64,000 bases of DNA from Leptospira ellinghausenii (GTDB lineage: Bacteria; Spirochaetota; Leptospiria; Leptospirales; Leptospiraceae), in assembly GCF_003114815.1 (NCBI RefSeq), contig NZ_BFAZ01000009.1, positions 1,054,001 through 1,118,000 on the forward strand, written 5' to 3'. Shown here piece by piece: positions 19,507 to 28,494 of this stretch. Below the pieces are notes generated by a model. That model searched no databases. It saw only the letters and a list, made by a program, of their open reading frames with translations, and was not told the origin of the DNA. The first letter of the stretch is position 1, and every line of letters starts with the position of its first letter. The position numbers and the translations under genes are program-made.

Positions 19507-20432
19507 TCGCTTATACCTACTGTCTTAACTATCAGACGAAATAGATCATCGAGTAAAGTAGGATTATCATATTCAGAACCGATTATGATTGGTTTTGGGA
19601 CGAAAATAATTAGGAAAGATACTAGTATCAAAATACCAAACAGGAATCGAGTTTTACCAATTCCATACATTGCATCTTTGATGAATGGATGTTCAACCTT
19701 TAACACATAATAGATCAAAAATCCCCAAACTAACCAGGTGAAATGAACCAAAGCAAATATCAAAAATAATCCAAATAGTATATGAATCCACTTTCGATAT
19801 GATTCACCAAACATTGAATAAATGACATGTCCACCATCCAACTGTCCAAAGGGAAGCAAATTAATCGCAGTAACTAGGAGTCCTACCCATCCAGCTTTTG
19901 CCAAAGGATGAGCTTGGATATCCATAGTTGTAAAATCAATTGGTCCAAGGATCCATTGTGTTGAAAAATATGTAAATGCACTGTCACCAAAGAACAAAAA
20001 GCCTGACCTGTCAATATTGGAAGGTATCTCTACAACCTTTGATAAAGAAATACCAATGGTCCAAGCAACTAGAGAAAGAACCAAACTCACCGCTGGCCCT
20101 CCCACTCCAATATCAAACAAAACTTTTTTATTTGGGATTTGGTCATTGATTTTGATCACGGCACCCATTGTTCCAATCGGACCAAATGGTAACGGGATAA
20201 AATAAGGTAAACTAGCTCTAACGCCATAGTACCTTGCTGGTAAATAATGGCCCATTTCATGAGCTAATAGTATGAACAATAAAGACACTGAATAGGGCCA
20301 ATTCTCAAAAAAATAGAGTTTATAATTCTCTAATGTTTGTGGAATCTCAGGATTCAAAAAAATATCAGAATAAGTTAAAGTGAGAAATGTAAGAAAAAAT
20401 AATAGAATGTGAGTTGTTTTATTGGATTCCAA
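19503..20432 (-). CDS. Site-2-type (M50) membrane metalloprotease
   Basis: A 309-residue integral membrane protein with about six or seven hydrophobic segments. The zinc motif HEMGH is at 58-62 in LFILLAHEMGHYLPARYYG, and the third ligand is Asp199 in LPFGQLDGGH. The conserved PFGPIGTMGAVIKI loop is also present. These proteases cut substrates within or near the membrane, often releasing regulators. It heads a unit with the beta-propeller protein and the probable lipoprotein, suggesting a shared envelope-related job, though no anti-sigma factor is adjacent. Confidence 0.9.
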   Translation of the reverse strand: MESNKTTHILLFFLTFLTLTYSDIFLNPEIPQTLENYKLYFFENWPYSVSLLFILLAHEMGHYLPARYYGVRASLPYFIPLPFGPIGTMGAVIKINDQIPNKKVLFDIGVGGPAVSLVLSLVAWTIGISLSKVVEIPSNIDRSGFLFFGDSAFTYFSTQWILGPIDFTTMDIQAHPLAKAGWVGLLVTAINLLPFGQLDGGHVIYSMFGESYRKWIHILFGLFLIFALVHFTWLVWGFLIYYVLKVEHPFIKDAMYGIGKTRFLFGILILVSFLIIFVPKPIIIGSEYDNPTLLDDLFRLIVKTVGISD

Positions 20433-20617
20433 AGTCGAATCACCTAAAAATAAATTTATGAATCATTCAATCGAAAATTCTCAAAGAATCAATTAGATTC
20501 CGACAAAAAATGGACAAACAGAATTAGAAAGATGAAGGAAGTATCAGAAAAATATTGTTCCACTTTCTTTTAGGAAACTTAGAACTGTCTAAGGATTAGT
20601 CTTTCTCCAACAAATCG

Positions 20618-21334
20618 ATGTTTGAAAATATAAGAATCATAAAAAAATTTGACCCTGCGGCAAAATCGTATCTGGAAATTGTTCTTTGTTACCCGGGTTT
20701 GCATGCACTTTGGTTACATAAACTAGCGCATCTTCTATATCGTCTGAGACTTCCTATCATTCCTAGACTCTTCAATTATTTTAGTCGTTTTCTCACTGGA
20801 ATTGACATCCATCCAGGCGCAAAAATTGCACCCGGAGTTTTCATTGACCATGGAGCAGGTGTTGTCATTGGAGAAACAGCCATCATCGGATCTGGATCCT
20901 TGATTTTCCAAGGAGTGACTTTGGGAGGGACTGGTAAGGAAACAGGCAAACGGCATCCAACGATTGGGAAAAATGTAGTGATTGGGGCTGGTGCAAAAAT
21001 TCTCGGAAACATCACCGTAGAAGACCATGTTCGTGTTGGTGCTGGTTCTGTTGTGATGCGTAATGTTCCTGCTGGATGTACTGTAGTTGGTATCCCAGGT
21101 AAAGTTGTAAAAGCTGGAGATGGCACTTCGGACAGTATGGAACAAATGTTAGAACACAATCAAATGCCTGATCCTATTGCAAAAGTTTTTTCTGTACTAC
21201 TGGAGAAAGTGGAAACCCAACAACAATTGATAAACAAACTTTACGAGAAACAACAATTGTTAGAGAAATCCAACTCTAATCCCCCTGAAGATGATTTGTT
21301 TTTGCAAGAATTCATTCATGGAGATGGAATCTAG
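20618..21334 (+). CDS. cysE: Serine O-acetyltransferase
   Basis: A 238-residue enzyme making O-acetylserine, the cysteine precursor. The left-handed beta-helix hexapeptide repeats run through about 65-170 (IDIHPGAKIAPGVFIDHGAGVVIGE, GVTLGGTG, KRHPTIGKNVVIGAGAKILGNI) and end in GIPGKVV. The N-terminal helical domain is shorter than in E. coli CysE, and a Gln-rich helical tail (about 195-220) is added. The stop overlaps the convergent lipoprotein gene by four bases. Confidence 0.92.
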   Translation: MFENIRIIKKFDPAAKSYLEIVLCYPGLHALWLHKLAHLLYRLRLPIIPRLFNYFSRFLTGIDIHPGAKIAPGVFIDHGAGVVIGETAIIGSGSLIFQGVTLGGTGKETGKRHPTIGKNVVIGAGAKILGNITVEDHVRVGAGSVVMRNVPAGCTVVGIPGKVVKAGDGTSDSMEQMLEHNQMPDPIAKVFSVLLEKVETQQQLINKLYEKQQLLEKSNSNPPEDDLFLQEFIHGDGI

Positions 21335-22242
21335 AATTCTTTTAACAATTCTGATTTTTTCTTTTGGTATTCTTCATCCGTTATCAATTTATTTTTCCTC
21401 ATCTCTTCTAAAGTTTTCAATTTATCCGGAACGGATTTCCAATTTTCTTTAAGAATTGGAGTTACATCATCTTCTTTAGGATAACGATAAATAGGCGGAT
21501 TTGGCATAATTTCCGAATTTTTATAAACGATCACATTTCCATAAATTTGATTTTTCAGTTGAGTTTGGTCCCGGTATAAACTTACGGATTCTTTATTTTT
21601 GAGCCATAATTCAGGTTTATAAATTGGTTTGATTGGTCTTGGTTGGAAAATCACCCAATCTTCAAAAGCATATTGAGTTGGGAAGGTGATATTGGTATTG
21701 ATCTCTTGTAATAAAATCACAATTCCATTTTCTGTACCCATAATGTAAAAACTGGTTTTTAAAATTTTTACATTGGGAGACAATAGATCATCAATTTTGA
21801 AAATACATAAGTAGACTTTATTTTGGTCTTGCTCATTTATTTTTTGTACAAATCGTTCAATTTCTGATAAATAAGATTCAGGAACTAAGTGGTCCCAGTC
21901 TTCGTAAGCCAATACCCCTCTTTTGTATTGGATCGATGACAAAATTTTAGGTAGGTCTCTTAAATGGGCACTGCTTAGTTTTAATTGGCTCAATTGTGTT
22001 GGAAATAGTTGCCTCCAGTCCTCTTCCTCAACTTCAAAAAAGGCAATGGATGCTGTGGAATCAATCAATTTGATTTTTTGTTGGAATTGGGAGCAGGTAA
22101 TGTTTAATAATAGTAAAAACAAAACAAAAGTTAATTTTGAACTTGCCGTTAATAGATTTATGAACGAAATTTTGAAAGTGCAAAAAAAATTGATCCTTCT
22201 ATTTTTGCTCTTGTTCTTTCTTCCAATCAAAGCAGATTCCAT
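21331..22242 (-). CDS. Putative lipoprotein with C-terminal SHOCT-like domain
   Basis: An unrecognised protein, 303 residues from the first ATG. A lipoprotein signal is visible but lies inside (KLTFVLFLLLLNITCS, Cys about residue 51). The likely start is therefore downstream of 22242 at a non-canonical codon, or the chain has an unusual N-terminal extension. The last 30 residues (KLKTLEEMRKNKLITDEEYQKKKSELL) match a SHOCT domain, a small helical module common at bacterial C-termini. The middle has no recognised motif. Its 5' end overlaps the divergent thioredoxin-like gene by up to 83 bases. Confidence 0.6.
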   Translation of the reverse strand: MESALIGRKNKSKNRRINFFCTFKISFINLLTASSKLTFVLFLLLLNITCSQFQQKIKLIDSTASIAFFEVEEEDWRQLFPTQLSQLKLSSAHLRDLPKILSSIQYKRGVLAYEDWDHLVPESYLSEIERFVQKINEQDQNKVYLCIFKIDDLLSPNVKILKTSFYIMGTENGIVILLQEINTNITFPTQYAFEDWVIFQPRPIKPIYKPELWLKNKESVSLYRDQTQLKNQIYGNVIVYKNSEIMPNPPIYRYPKEDDVTPILKENWKSVPDKLKTLEEMRKNKLITDEEYQKKKSELLKEF

Positions 22243-22669
22243 TCCACAATTTCAAATGAAGGATCAATATGGGCAATCGTATTCTGATTCTTCAGTCAAA
22301 GGAAAACCCGTTGTTTTGATGGGATGTTTTTTACGTGATGTGGAAGTATGCAGAAAACAGGGCCGCAAACTCTACTGGAAAATGCAAAATTTATTATGGA
22401 AAGACAGTAACAAAGTCAATTTTTTGCTTTATTTGGACCTAAAGGAGTCAAACAAAATTGTTGAAGACTACATTGAAGAGTCTAAACACAAACAATATGA
22501 AAATATTTTGTTAGATAGGAAAGGACAACTTACAAATGGTTTGTCAAAGGGAGAGGTATACATTCGAATCTATAACAAATCAGGAAAACTCATCTCTTTC
22601 TCATACCAATCCCAAATTGAGGAAACACTGATTCAGGAAGTTTATGAAATTCTTAAAAAAGAAATTTAG
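22160..22669 (+). CDS. Exported thioredoxin-fold (redoxin-like) protein
   Basis: A 169-residue protein starting MNEILKVQKKLILLFLLLFFLPIKADS, a clear signal peptide. I chose this ATG over a longer in-frame start at 21923, which would run through the opposite lipoprotein gene. The mature part resembles AhpC/SCO-type redoxins: FQMKDQYGQSYSDSSVKGKPVVLMGCF, with two cysteines (GCFLRDVEVC) where the redox centre would lie, and a DRKGQLTNGL strand. The CxxxC or CxxC spacing is not conserved, so redox activity is uncertain. It overlaps the next gene by 26 bases. Confidence 0.6.
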   Translation: MNEILKVQKKLILLFLLLFFLPIKADSIPQFQMKDQYGQSYSDSSVKGKPVVLMGCFLRDVEVCRKQGRKLYWKMQNLLWKDSNKVNFLLYLDLKESNKIVEDYIEESKHKQYENILLDRKGQLTNGLSKGEVYIRIYNKSGKLISFSYQSQIEETLIQEVYEILKKEI

Positions 22670-23867
22670 TATCCAAACATTTTTCACATTTGTTTTCATT
22701 TGTATAAGTTCTCAAAATTGCCTTCATAAAAACCTCGACCAATACCAATTTTGGACTGGTTATGATCATTTACAAAAATCGATAAAATCCACTGCTAAAA
22801 ATGAAATTCTTTTTGCAGCATTGGCGGGATCTTTATCAGACGATAATGAATCCCAACTATTAAAGAATTCCGATGGATTTCCTATGGTTACTCTTACGGG
22901 AAAAAAAGACCAAAATCAAAATTGGAATCTTAGATGGTATGAATTTGATTCTAAAAATTATGATTATTATGCCAATGTAACGTTCACACCAAAATCTTGG
23001 GCTGAAAAGGAAATATATGCTGTTGATCGAAAAATCATTCATAAACTGAATGGATACCAACCAAGAGACTTTTTCAAATGGCTGAATGAATTTGCTTTAT
23101 TAGTGAGTGATCATAATGCATATCAGGAATTAAAATCAAATTCCAAAAATCTACAATTCCTCTGTAATGTTATGTATTGTCATACCACGGAGACTGCCGA
23201 GTGGCAAACTTTAGAATTTACATTGAATGAAACCACAAAATCTAAATTTCCAGGATTTTACCAACGAACAGGCAGCAGGTTAGAAAAAACAAAATTTAGT
23301 ATCATGATTTGGGATAAAGGAAATCCATCCCATCGACTCAAAATAACAAACCAAGGAAAAACTTTAATTTTCCATTTTCCAGTGAACCCACCTAAAGATT
23401 ATTTTCTTTCACCTCAAGAAATTCACTTTTCAGGTGATATTGAAATTCGTTCCTTTGGGATCACATTAAAAATTGATAATTTAGAATACAGACTCAAAAC
23501 TATTTTTGAAAAGAATGCAGATACTCTACATGGAAATTTTTTAAAAATTGGAAAAAAAGAAATTAATGGTAACTTTTTTTACGTAATCCCACAAGGATTC
23601 GTTAATTTTTTTATCCCTGGAAACATGGATGAATACTTTGATGAATTCTTTACCTTACTCATACAAGGTACTCAAGGCAAAGGTGGATCACAACTACATG
23701 CCAAGTTTGAAAAAACGAAACAAGGTCAAATAAACACGATTACCACTTACAATGAAATTAAACGTAAGAAGTTTTCTTTGTTTGGAAATGATGATTCACA
23801 AAAAGCAAGTAATGACTTTGATTTTTTTACATCATGGGAAGAAGCAATGTTAGGTGATCTAAAATAA
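22644..23867 (+). CDS. Hypothetical lipoprotein
   Basis: A 407-residue protein that I do not recognise. The N-terminus (MKFLKKKFSIQTFFTFVFICISSQNC) is a lipoprotein signal with Cys at about residue 26. The mature protein is beta-rich with many aromatic residues and has no recognisable catalytic motif. Its start lies within the last 26 bases of the thioredoxin-like gene, so the two are probably translationally coupled and may act together in the envelope. It converges on trpG. Confidence 0.65.
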   Translation: MKFLKKKFSIQTFFTFVFICISSQNCLHKNLDQYQFWTGYDHLQKSIKSTAKNEILFAALAGSLSDDNESQLLKNSDGFPMVTLTGKKDQNQNWNLRWYEFDSKNYDYYANVTFTPKSWAEKEIYAVDRKIIHKLNGYQPRDFFKWLNEFALLVSDHNAYQELKSNSKNLQFLCNVMYCHTTETAEWQTLEFTLNETTKSKFPGFYQRTGSRLEKTKFSIMIWDKGNPSHRLKITNQGKTLIFHFPVNPPKDYFLSPQEIHFSGDIEIRSFGITLKIDNLEYRLKTIFEKNADTLHGNFLKIGKKEINGNFFYVIPQGFVNFFIPGNMDEYFDEFFTLLIQGTQGKGGSQLHAKFEKTKQGQINTITTYNEIKRKKFSLFGNDDSQKASNDFDFFTSWEEAMLGDLK

Positions 23868-23907
23868 ACAAAATTGAATTTTGACATGCAAGTTTCGTTT
23901 ATGAATA

Positions 23908-24516
23908 TCATTTACCATTTATAAAATTACGGAGTAATTCTTTTCCTTCTTCAGACCCAAAAGATTCGGGATGGAATTGAACTCCTTCTATTTTAAAAGT
24001 TTTGTGGCGTAATCCCATAATCTCACCCTTACCTTCGCCTGAAGAAACGCGAGCAGTCACTTCCAAATCATTTGGTAAAGAAGATTCTTTTGCCACTAGC
24101 GAGTGATAACGCATAATCTCAATATTTTGGGTAAGGCCAGAAAATACACCTTTACCATTATGTTCAATCGGTGATAATTTTCCATGCATTGCAACATTTG
24201 CACGTACCACTTCGCCACCAAACACTGTTGCCATGCCCTGCATACCCAAACAAATTCCTAGGATAGGAGTTGTTTTTCCTAACTCTTTTAAGAGTTCAGC
24301 ACTCACTCCAAAATAGGCTGGGTCTGCTGGATGGCCTGGACCAGGAGATATGATAATCTTATCATAGTTTGCTTGTTTGATTTCAGAAAATGATTTTTCA
24401 TCATTGCGAATCACATCCAATCGAAATGGAGTATCTCTTTCTTCTAAAATTTCGCCAATGATTTGGTATAAATTATAAGTAAAGGAATCGTAATTGTCTA
24501 AGATAAGAACTTTCAT
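23908..24516 (-). CDS. trpG: Anthranilate synthase component II (glutamine amidotransferase)
   Basis: A 202-residue glutaminase subunit. The nucleophile Cys is in GICLGMQGM, the His-Glu pair in VQFHPESFGSEEG, and the N-terminal [15 protein letters not shown] and ISPGPGHP loops are present. It starts nine bases after trpE ends, so the two form a bicistronic unit supplying ammonia to TrpE for anthranilate, the first step of tryptophan synthesis. A PabA/PabB folate role is possible since the subunits resemble each other, but adjacency to a full component I supports this reading. Confidence 0.88.
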   Translation of the reverse strand: MKVLILDNYDSFTYNLYQIIGEILEERDTPFRLDVIRNDEKSFSEIKQANYDKIIISPGPGHPADPAYFGVSAELLKELGKTTPILGICLGMQGMATVFGGEVVRANVAMHGKLSPIEHNGKGVFSGLTQNIEIMRYHSLVAKESSLPNDLEVTARVSSGEGKGEIMGLRHKTFKIEGVQFHPESFGSEEGKELLRNFINGK

Positions 24517-24525
24517 TTTGTTTCC

Positions 24526-25935
24526 CTACCCTTTTCCTTTTGCTTCTGTAACTATTGGATCTTTGTGTAAATCTAAGGCCTTACGAACGGATGCCATTTT
24601 ATTAATGATCTCTTGGTATTCATCTTCCGGTTTGGAATCATACACAATACCACCTGAAGCTCTCACAAATCCTTTTCCATCATTTACAAAAAAACTTCTA
24701 ATTGGAATGGCAAATGTACAATCACCATTGAACCCAAAACTTCCCACTGCTCCACCATAAGGTCCGCGAGGTGATTTTTCAATTCGTTCAATGATTTTCA
24801 TGGATTCTATTTTGGGTGCACCTGATAAAGTCCCAGCTGGAAACGATGATGCAAGACCAGAGAACATATCTTCCTTAGAAGATAAAATACCGACTACTTC
24901 ACTGGATATATGTTGTACATGTGAGAAACGTTTGATATCAAACCTTCTTCTCACTTTTACAGTTCCAAATTTTGCGACTCTGCCAATATCATTCCGATGG
25001 AGATCTATCAACATATTATGTTCTGCAATTTCCTTTGGATCCATTAAAAGTTTACGTGCAAGAATAGTATCTTCCTTTGCATCCTTTCCACGTTTGGTGG
25101 TACCTGCAAGAGGGAAAGATTCCATCTCACCTTGTCTCAAACGGAATAGTAATTCTGGACTTGCACCTAAAATCACTCGTTTACCAAACTTCACATAATA
25201 CATATGAGGTGAAGGATTAATTTCTCGAAGGGTTTCGTAAATGGCTAGTGGATTACCTTCTACTGAATATGTTTCTTCAAAACCAATTTGGCATTGGAAA
25301 GTATTTCCTGCTTTGACTTCCTCTAATGCTTCTTCTACCATTTGTTTGTGTACATCTTTGGAAAGACCATCACTCAAAATGGAAACTTTTGCTTTTGGTT
25401 TTTTAGTAACCGGTTTTTCCAATGAGCCAAGAATTGACTTAACAAGGTCAATGCGATTGTTCCCATTATCGAAATAAATAAGTTCACCTGTAAATTTATC
25501 ATAAATTAGACCATCTAGATACATCCCGAAAATCATAGCTGGAAAATCAGGATGTGGTTTTAAGTGTAATTTGGGTTCGAAGAATTGCATACTTTGGTAA
25601 CCCAAGTATCCAACCAAACCTCCCGCATAACTAATACTTAATGAATTATAATCTGTAATGTTTCGAAGTGCAAAATAGGGATTTTCAACGTTGAATGGTT
25701 TCCCATCAATTTCGAGAATACCAGGTTCCCCTTTGATCAGATGAGAAGGATCAAATCCAATGACAGAATACCTTGAGTCGTACTGGTTATCTCCCGCTGA
25801 TTCCAAAAGAAAACAATTCTCGTATTTCTCTTCAATTTCCCGAAAGAGTTCCCAAAACTCGATCCCTTCCGGTAAACTTAAAGAAGTGTAATTGGGTTTC
25901 TTAGGAATGGAGATTTTCGGAAGTGATTGGCTCAT
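24526..25935 (-). CDS. trpE: Anthranilate synthase component I (chorismate-binding)
   Basis: A 469-residue chorismate-using enzyme. The N-terminal domain (about 20-170) contains LLESAGDNQYDSRYSVIGF, which resembles the tryptophan-binding LLES motif of feedback-regulated TrpE. The C-terminal domain has the chorismate-binding signatures FGKRVILGASPELLFR, PLAGTTKRG, LIDLHRNDIGRV, FPAGTLSGAPK and ASGGIVYDS. I chose the ATG at 25935; a TTG 24 bases upstream is also in frame. It is followed by trpG. A strong hairpin lies 54 bases upstream of the start. PabB is the alternative family. Confidence 0.88.
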   Translation of the reverse strand: MSQSLPKISIPKKPNYTSLSLPEGIEFWELFREIEEKYENCFLLESAGDNQYDSRYSVIGFDPSHLIKGEPGILEIDGKPFNVENPYFALRNITDYNSLSISYAGGLVGYLGYQSMQFFEPKLHLKPHPDFPAMIFGMYLDGLIYDKFTGELIYFDNGNNRIDLVKSILGSLEKPVTKKPKAKVSILSDGLSKDVHKQMVEEALEEVKAGNTFQCQIGFEETYSVEGNPLAIYETLREINPSPHMYYVKFGKRVILGASPELLFRLRQGEMESFPLAGTTKRGKDAKEDTILARKLLMDPKEIAEHNMLIDLHRNDIGRVAKFGTVKVRRRFDIKRFSHVQHISSEVVGILSSKEDMFSGLASSFPAGTLSGAPKIESMKIIERIEKSPRGPYGGAVGSFGFNGDCTFAIPIRSFFVNDGKGFVRASGGIVYDSKPEDEYQEIINKMASVRKALDLHKDPIVTEAKGKG

Positions 25936-25982
25936 AGTGTACTCAATGTTTGTTACCAAGATTCATTTTGAATCAATTTTAG

Positions 25983-26023
25983 AAATAAAAAAGGCAGGAG
26001 CCGGATTCCGGAACCTGCCTTTT
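25983..26023 (-). terminator. Strong Rho-independent terminator after Fe-SOD
   Basis: Arms AAAAGGCAGG (25989-25998) and CCTGCCTTTT (26014-26023) are perfectly complementary, with an additional CCGG/CCGG pair inside the loop. On the minus strand it is followed by TTTTTTATTT. It lies 26 bases after the sod stop and 54 bases before the trpE ATG, so it ends sod and could also sit in the trpE leader. Confidence 0.85.
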
Positions 26024-26048
26024 CTGACTTAGGATGAGAATCCTGAAT

Positions 26049-26621
26049 TTATAGATTTTTGTTTGCGAAATCCCAGTTTACCAAATTCCAGAATGCTTCC
26101 ACATATTTTGGACGAGCGTTACGGAAATCAATGTAGTATGCGTGTTCCCAAACGTCGATTGTAAGAAGTGCTTGCAGACCATCTTTGAGTGGGCTACCAG
26201 CATTGCTTGTATTCACGATTTCAAGACCATCGCCTTTTTTCACGAGCCATGTCCAACCAGAACCAAAGTTTGTCACAGCAGATTGTGTGAACTTTTCTTT
26301 GAATGCATCAAAAGATCCAAAGGATTTTGTGATGAGGTCTGCTACTGCCCCTTTGGGAGCTCCTCCACCGTTTGGAGAAAGAGAATGCCAGTAGAAAGTA
26401 TGGTTCCAAACTTGCGCAGCATTGTTAAAAACACCACCTGTGGATTTTTTCACAATGTCTTCTAAACTTGCATTTTCGAATTCTGTACCTTTGATAAGGT
26501 TATTTAAATTGGTAATGTAAGTTTGGTGGTGTTTTCCATAATGAAACTCAAGAGTTTCTGCTGAAATATGGGGAGCGAGTGCATCCTTTGCATAAGGAAG
26601 TTCTGGGAGTTTATGTTCCAT
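26049..26621 (-). CDS. sodB: Superoxide dismutase, iron type
   Basis: A 190-residue enzyme that dismutates superoxide to peroxide and oxygen in the cytoplasm (no signal peptide). Metal ligands are His27, His74 (VWNHTFYW), Asp156 and His160 (DVWEHAYY). Gln70 in [10 protein letters not shown] is the position that marks iron enzymes; manganese enzymes have Gly there and Gln elsewhere. A good GGAG ribosome site is present. It is flanked by a strong terminator. As recalled from the literature, saprophytic leptospires have SOD while pathogens lack it. Confidence 0.95.
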   Translation of the reverse strand: MEHKLPELPYAKDALAPHISAETLEFHYGKHHQTYITNLNNLIKGTEFENASLEDIVKKSTGGVFNNAAQVWNHTFYWHSLSPNGGGAPKGAVADLITKSFGSFDAFKEKFTQSAVTNFGSGWTWLVKKGDGLEIVNTSNAGSPLKDGLQALLTIDVWEHAYYIDFRNARPKYVEAFWNLVNWDFANKNL

Positions 26622-26727
26622 GGTGGTCTCCTGATGGATCTAAGTGTATTTGTATTTTGTCTCTAGTCTCATTCACAAAAGCAAATCGTAAACTAAAAAA
26701 GTAGAATGATTCTAATCATTCTCTCTA

Positions 26728-27570
26728 TCAATTTCGACTGACGGTAGAACGAACTGTCTTCAATAAATTTAAAATTTCTGAGTGTAAAACACCATTGGAA
26801 GCTACTAACTCAGGAAGTCCTGTATAGTAATGAACTCCATTTAAGTCAGTCAATTTCCCACCTGCTTCCGATAAAATGACGGAGATGGCTGAAACGTCCC
26901 AATGTTTCACTGTTTTCTCCCAAATGGCATCCATAACCCCTTCTGCAATGAAACATACGTCCAAAACAAAGGAACCAGTTCGCCGAAAGGAACGTGCATA
27001 GGTCAAAAATCCTGATAAATCAGCCATAATCTCTTGGATCATATGGGCTCTTTTGGTCGGAAGGTTGGGAGAAAAAATAGCACGATTGAGTTCCGAAACA
27101 CGTGATGTGACAATTGGTTCGCCATTTTTAAAGGCGCCTTCTCCCATCACAGCGGAATACACAGATTCTTGTGGTGGGACAATCACCACTCCACCAACCG
27201 GTGTGTCTCTATGTTCCAATCCAAATGAAATGGCATAAAGAGGAAGGCCTCTCACAAAATTCATGGAACCATCCACAGGATCGAGAACCCATTTAAACTC
27301 TCCACCATCAATGGGTGGTTTGTCTTCGCAAACAATTCCATCTTTAGGAAATGATTTCTGTAAAAATCGAATGAGAATATCACCTAACTTTCCGTCTGCG
27401 GCATCAATTCTTTCCTTTTCCTCTGCATCCGTATCGGAACGAATTGCAGAAACTTCTCTTTGGATTTTTTTTGCCTCATGGATGATACCCATAGCATTGG
27501 CTTTAACATACTCGATGCGTTTGATTGTCTCATCGACAGGAAAATTGATCGTTGGTGAAGAGATACCCAT
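26728..27570 (-). CDS. Inositol monophosphatase family protein
   Basis: A 280-residue metal-dependent phosphatase of the IMPase/SuhB family. The metal-binding sites read EDK around Glu82, DPVDGSMNF (97-105; usual form DPIDGTxNF) and WDVSA with a following glycine-rich strand. The Thr-to-Ser change is conservative. Substrates could be inositol phosphate, fructose bisphosphate or PAP-like nucleotides; the sequence does not decide. It starts nine bases after a hypothetical gene and is likely co-transcribed with it. Confidence 0.9.
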   Translation of the reverse strand: MGISSPTINFPVDETIKRIEYVKANAMGIIHEAKKIQREVSAIRSDTDAEEKERIDAADGKLGDILIRFLQKSFPKDGIVCEDKPPIDGGEFKWVLDPVDGSMNFVRGLPLYAISFGLEHRDTPVGGVVIVPPQESVYSAVMGEGAFKNGEPIVTSRVSELNRAIFSPNLPTKRAHMIQEIMADLSGFLTYARSFRRTGSFVLDVCFIAEGVMDAIWEKTVKHWDVSAISVILSEAGGKLTDLNGVHYYTGLPELVASNGVLHSEILNLLKTVRSTVSRN

Positions 27571-27579
27571 AGTAATTAC

Positions 27580-28473
27580 TTATCCATTATCGGTTAAATT
27601 TTGATTCACTTTCCATAAAATATTCCCAGACTTAGAAACGGTTCTTTCAACTTCGAAGGAAGAAAGATATTCATGAAAAGATTTAAGTGTTTCTTCTGGA
27701 ATGGTTTGGTTTGTATTTTCTAAGATTTGATAAAATTTCTTAAATTGGTAAATTGTTTTAGGAAGACTTGGATTCAAAAATCGTAACGAAAGAGAAAGGT
27801 AATCGATTCCTATGGGACTATAAATCCTACCCAATTTCCAAATGTCTGTCGTGATTCCTAACTCTTCTCTGATTTTTGACTCGGTATCAGAAAAATCGAT
27901 TTCGTCGAAAATTTCAGAAAATTTTCGTATAGGTTTGTTTTCGTCTCTTTCAGATTCGACACGAAACTCTCCTCCTTGGAATCGTTTCGCTTCAAAATCA
28001 AGAACGTTTTCTCCCTCTTCCTTAAGCGTTTTAATCGGTATAACCTTAACTTGAAAATACAATCGATCTGTTACAATCGTTGGTGTCATATTTTGAGAAC
28101 CAGGTCGTTTGATTTCCTCGGATTTAGCTCCACCCAAATACAACATATCAACAGAAAATACATATAAAAACTGGTAAGGTCCAAACATCATTGGCCTAAC
28201 AAAAAATAATTTACCAGTTTCACGTTTTGGCCTGGGTTCTGGTAATAAACTTGTGCCTTCTACTGCTTCCGGTAAAAATTTAATAACAGTTTGAACAAAA
28301 TCCTTAATATCACCAAACTCTGGTTCCGTGATTGATGTACCATGGATTGTAAAACGATCAGAAAATTGAATGTAAGGTGAATGTAAATTATCTACATAAA
28401 CATCCCCAGATTTATTTTTTCCTGAAACATCTCCCAACATTCGATTGATGGATCTATAATCTTGTACTTTCAT
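27580..28473 (-). CDS. Hypothetical protein
   Basis: A 297-residue protein without a signal peptide or recognised motif. It is rich in aromatic residues in its first half (PYQFLYVFSVDMLYLGG) and charged in its second half. It lies between the beta-galactosidase gene (21 bases away) and the inositol-phosphatase gene (nine bases away) on the same strand, suggesting a three-gene unit. Nothing in it indicates a function. Confidence 0.65.
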   Translation of the reverse strand: MKVQDYRSINRMLGDVSGKNKSGDVYVDNLHSPYIQFSDRFTIHGTSITEPEFGDIKDFVQTVIKFLPEAVEGTSLLPEPRPKRETGKLFFVRPMMFGPYQFLYVFSVDMLYLGGAKSEEIKRPGSQNMTPTIVTDRLYFQVKVIPIKTLKEEGENVLDFEAKRFQGGEFRVESERDENKPIRKFSEIFDEIDFSDTESKIREELGITTDIWKLGRIYSPIGIDYLSLSLRFLNPSLPKTIYQFKKFYQILENTNQTIPEETLKSFHEYLSSFEVERTVSKSGNILWKVNQNLTDNG

Positions 28474-28494
28474 TTCTTGTTTTTAAATTTGATT

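Noticed and set aside
20735..21159. Long antisense frames in cysE
   Set aside because: Both reflect the hexapeptide repeat coding on the opposite strand; no motif or start signal supports them.
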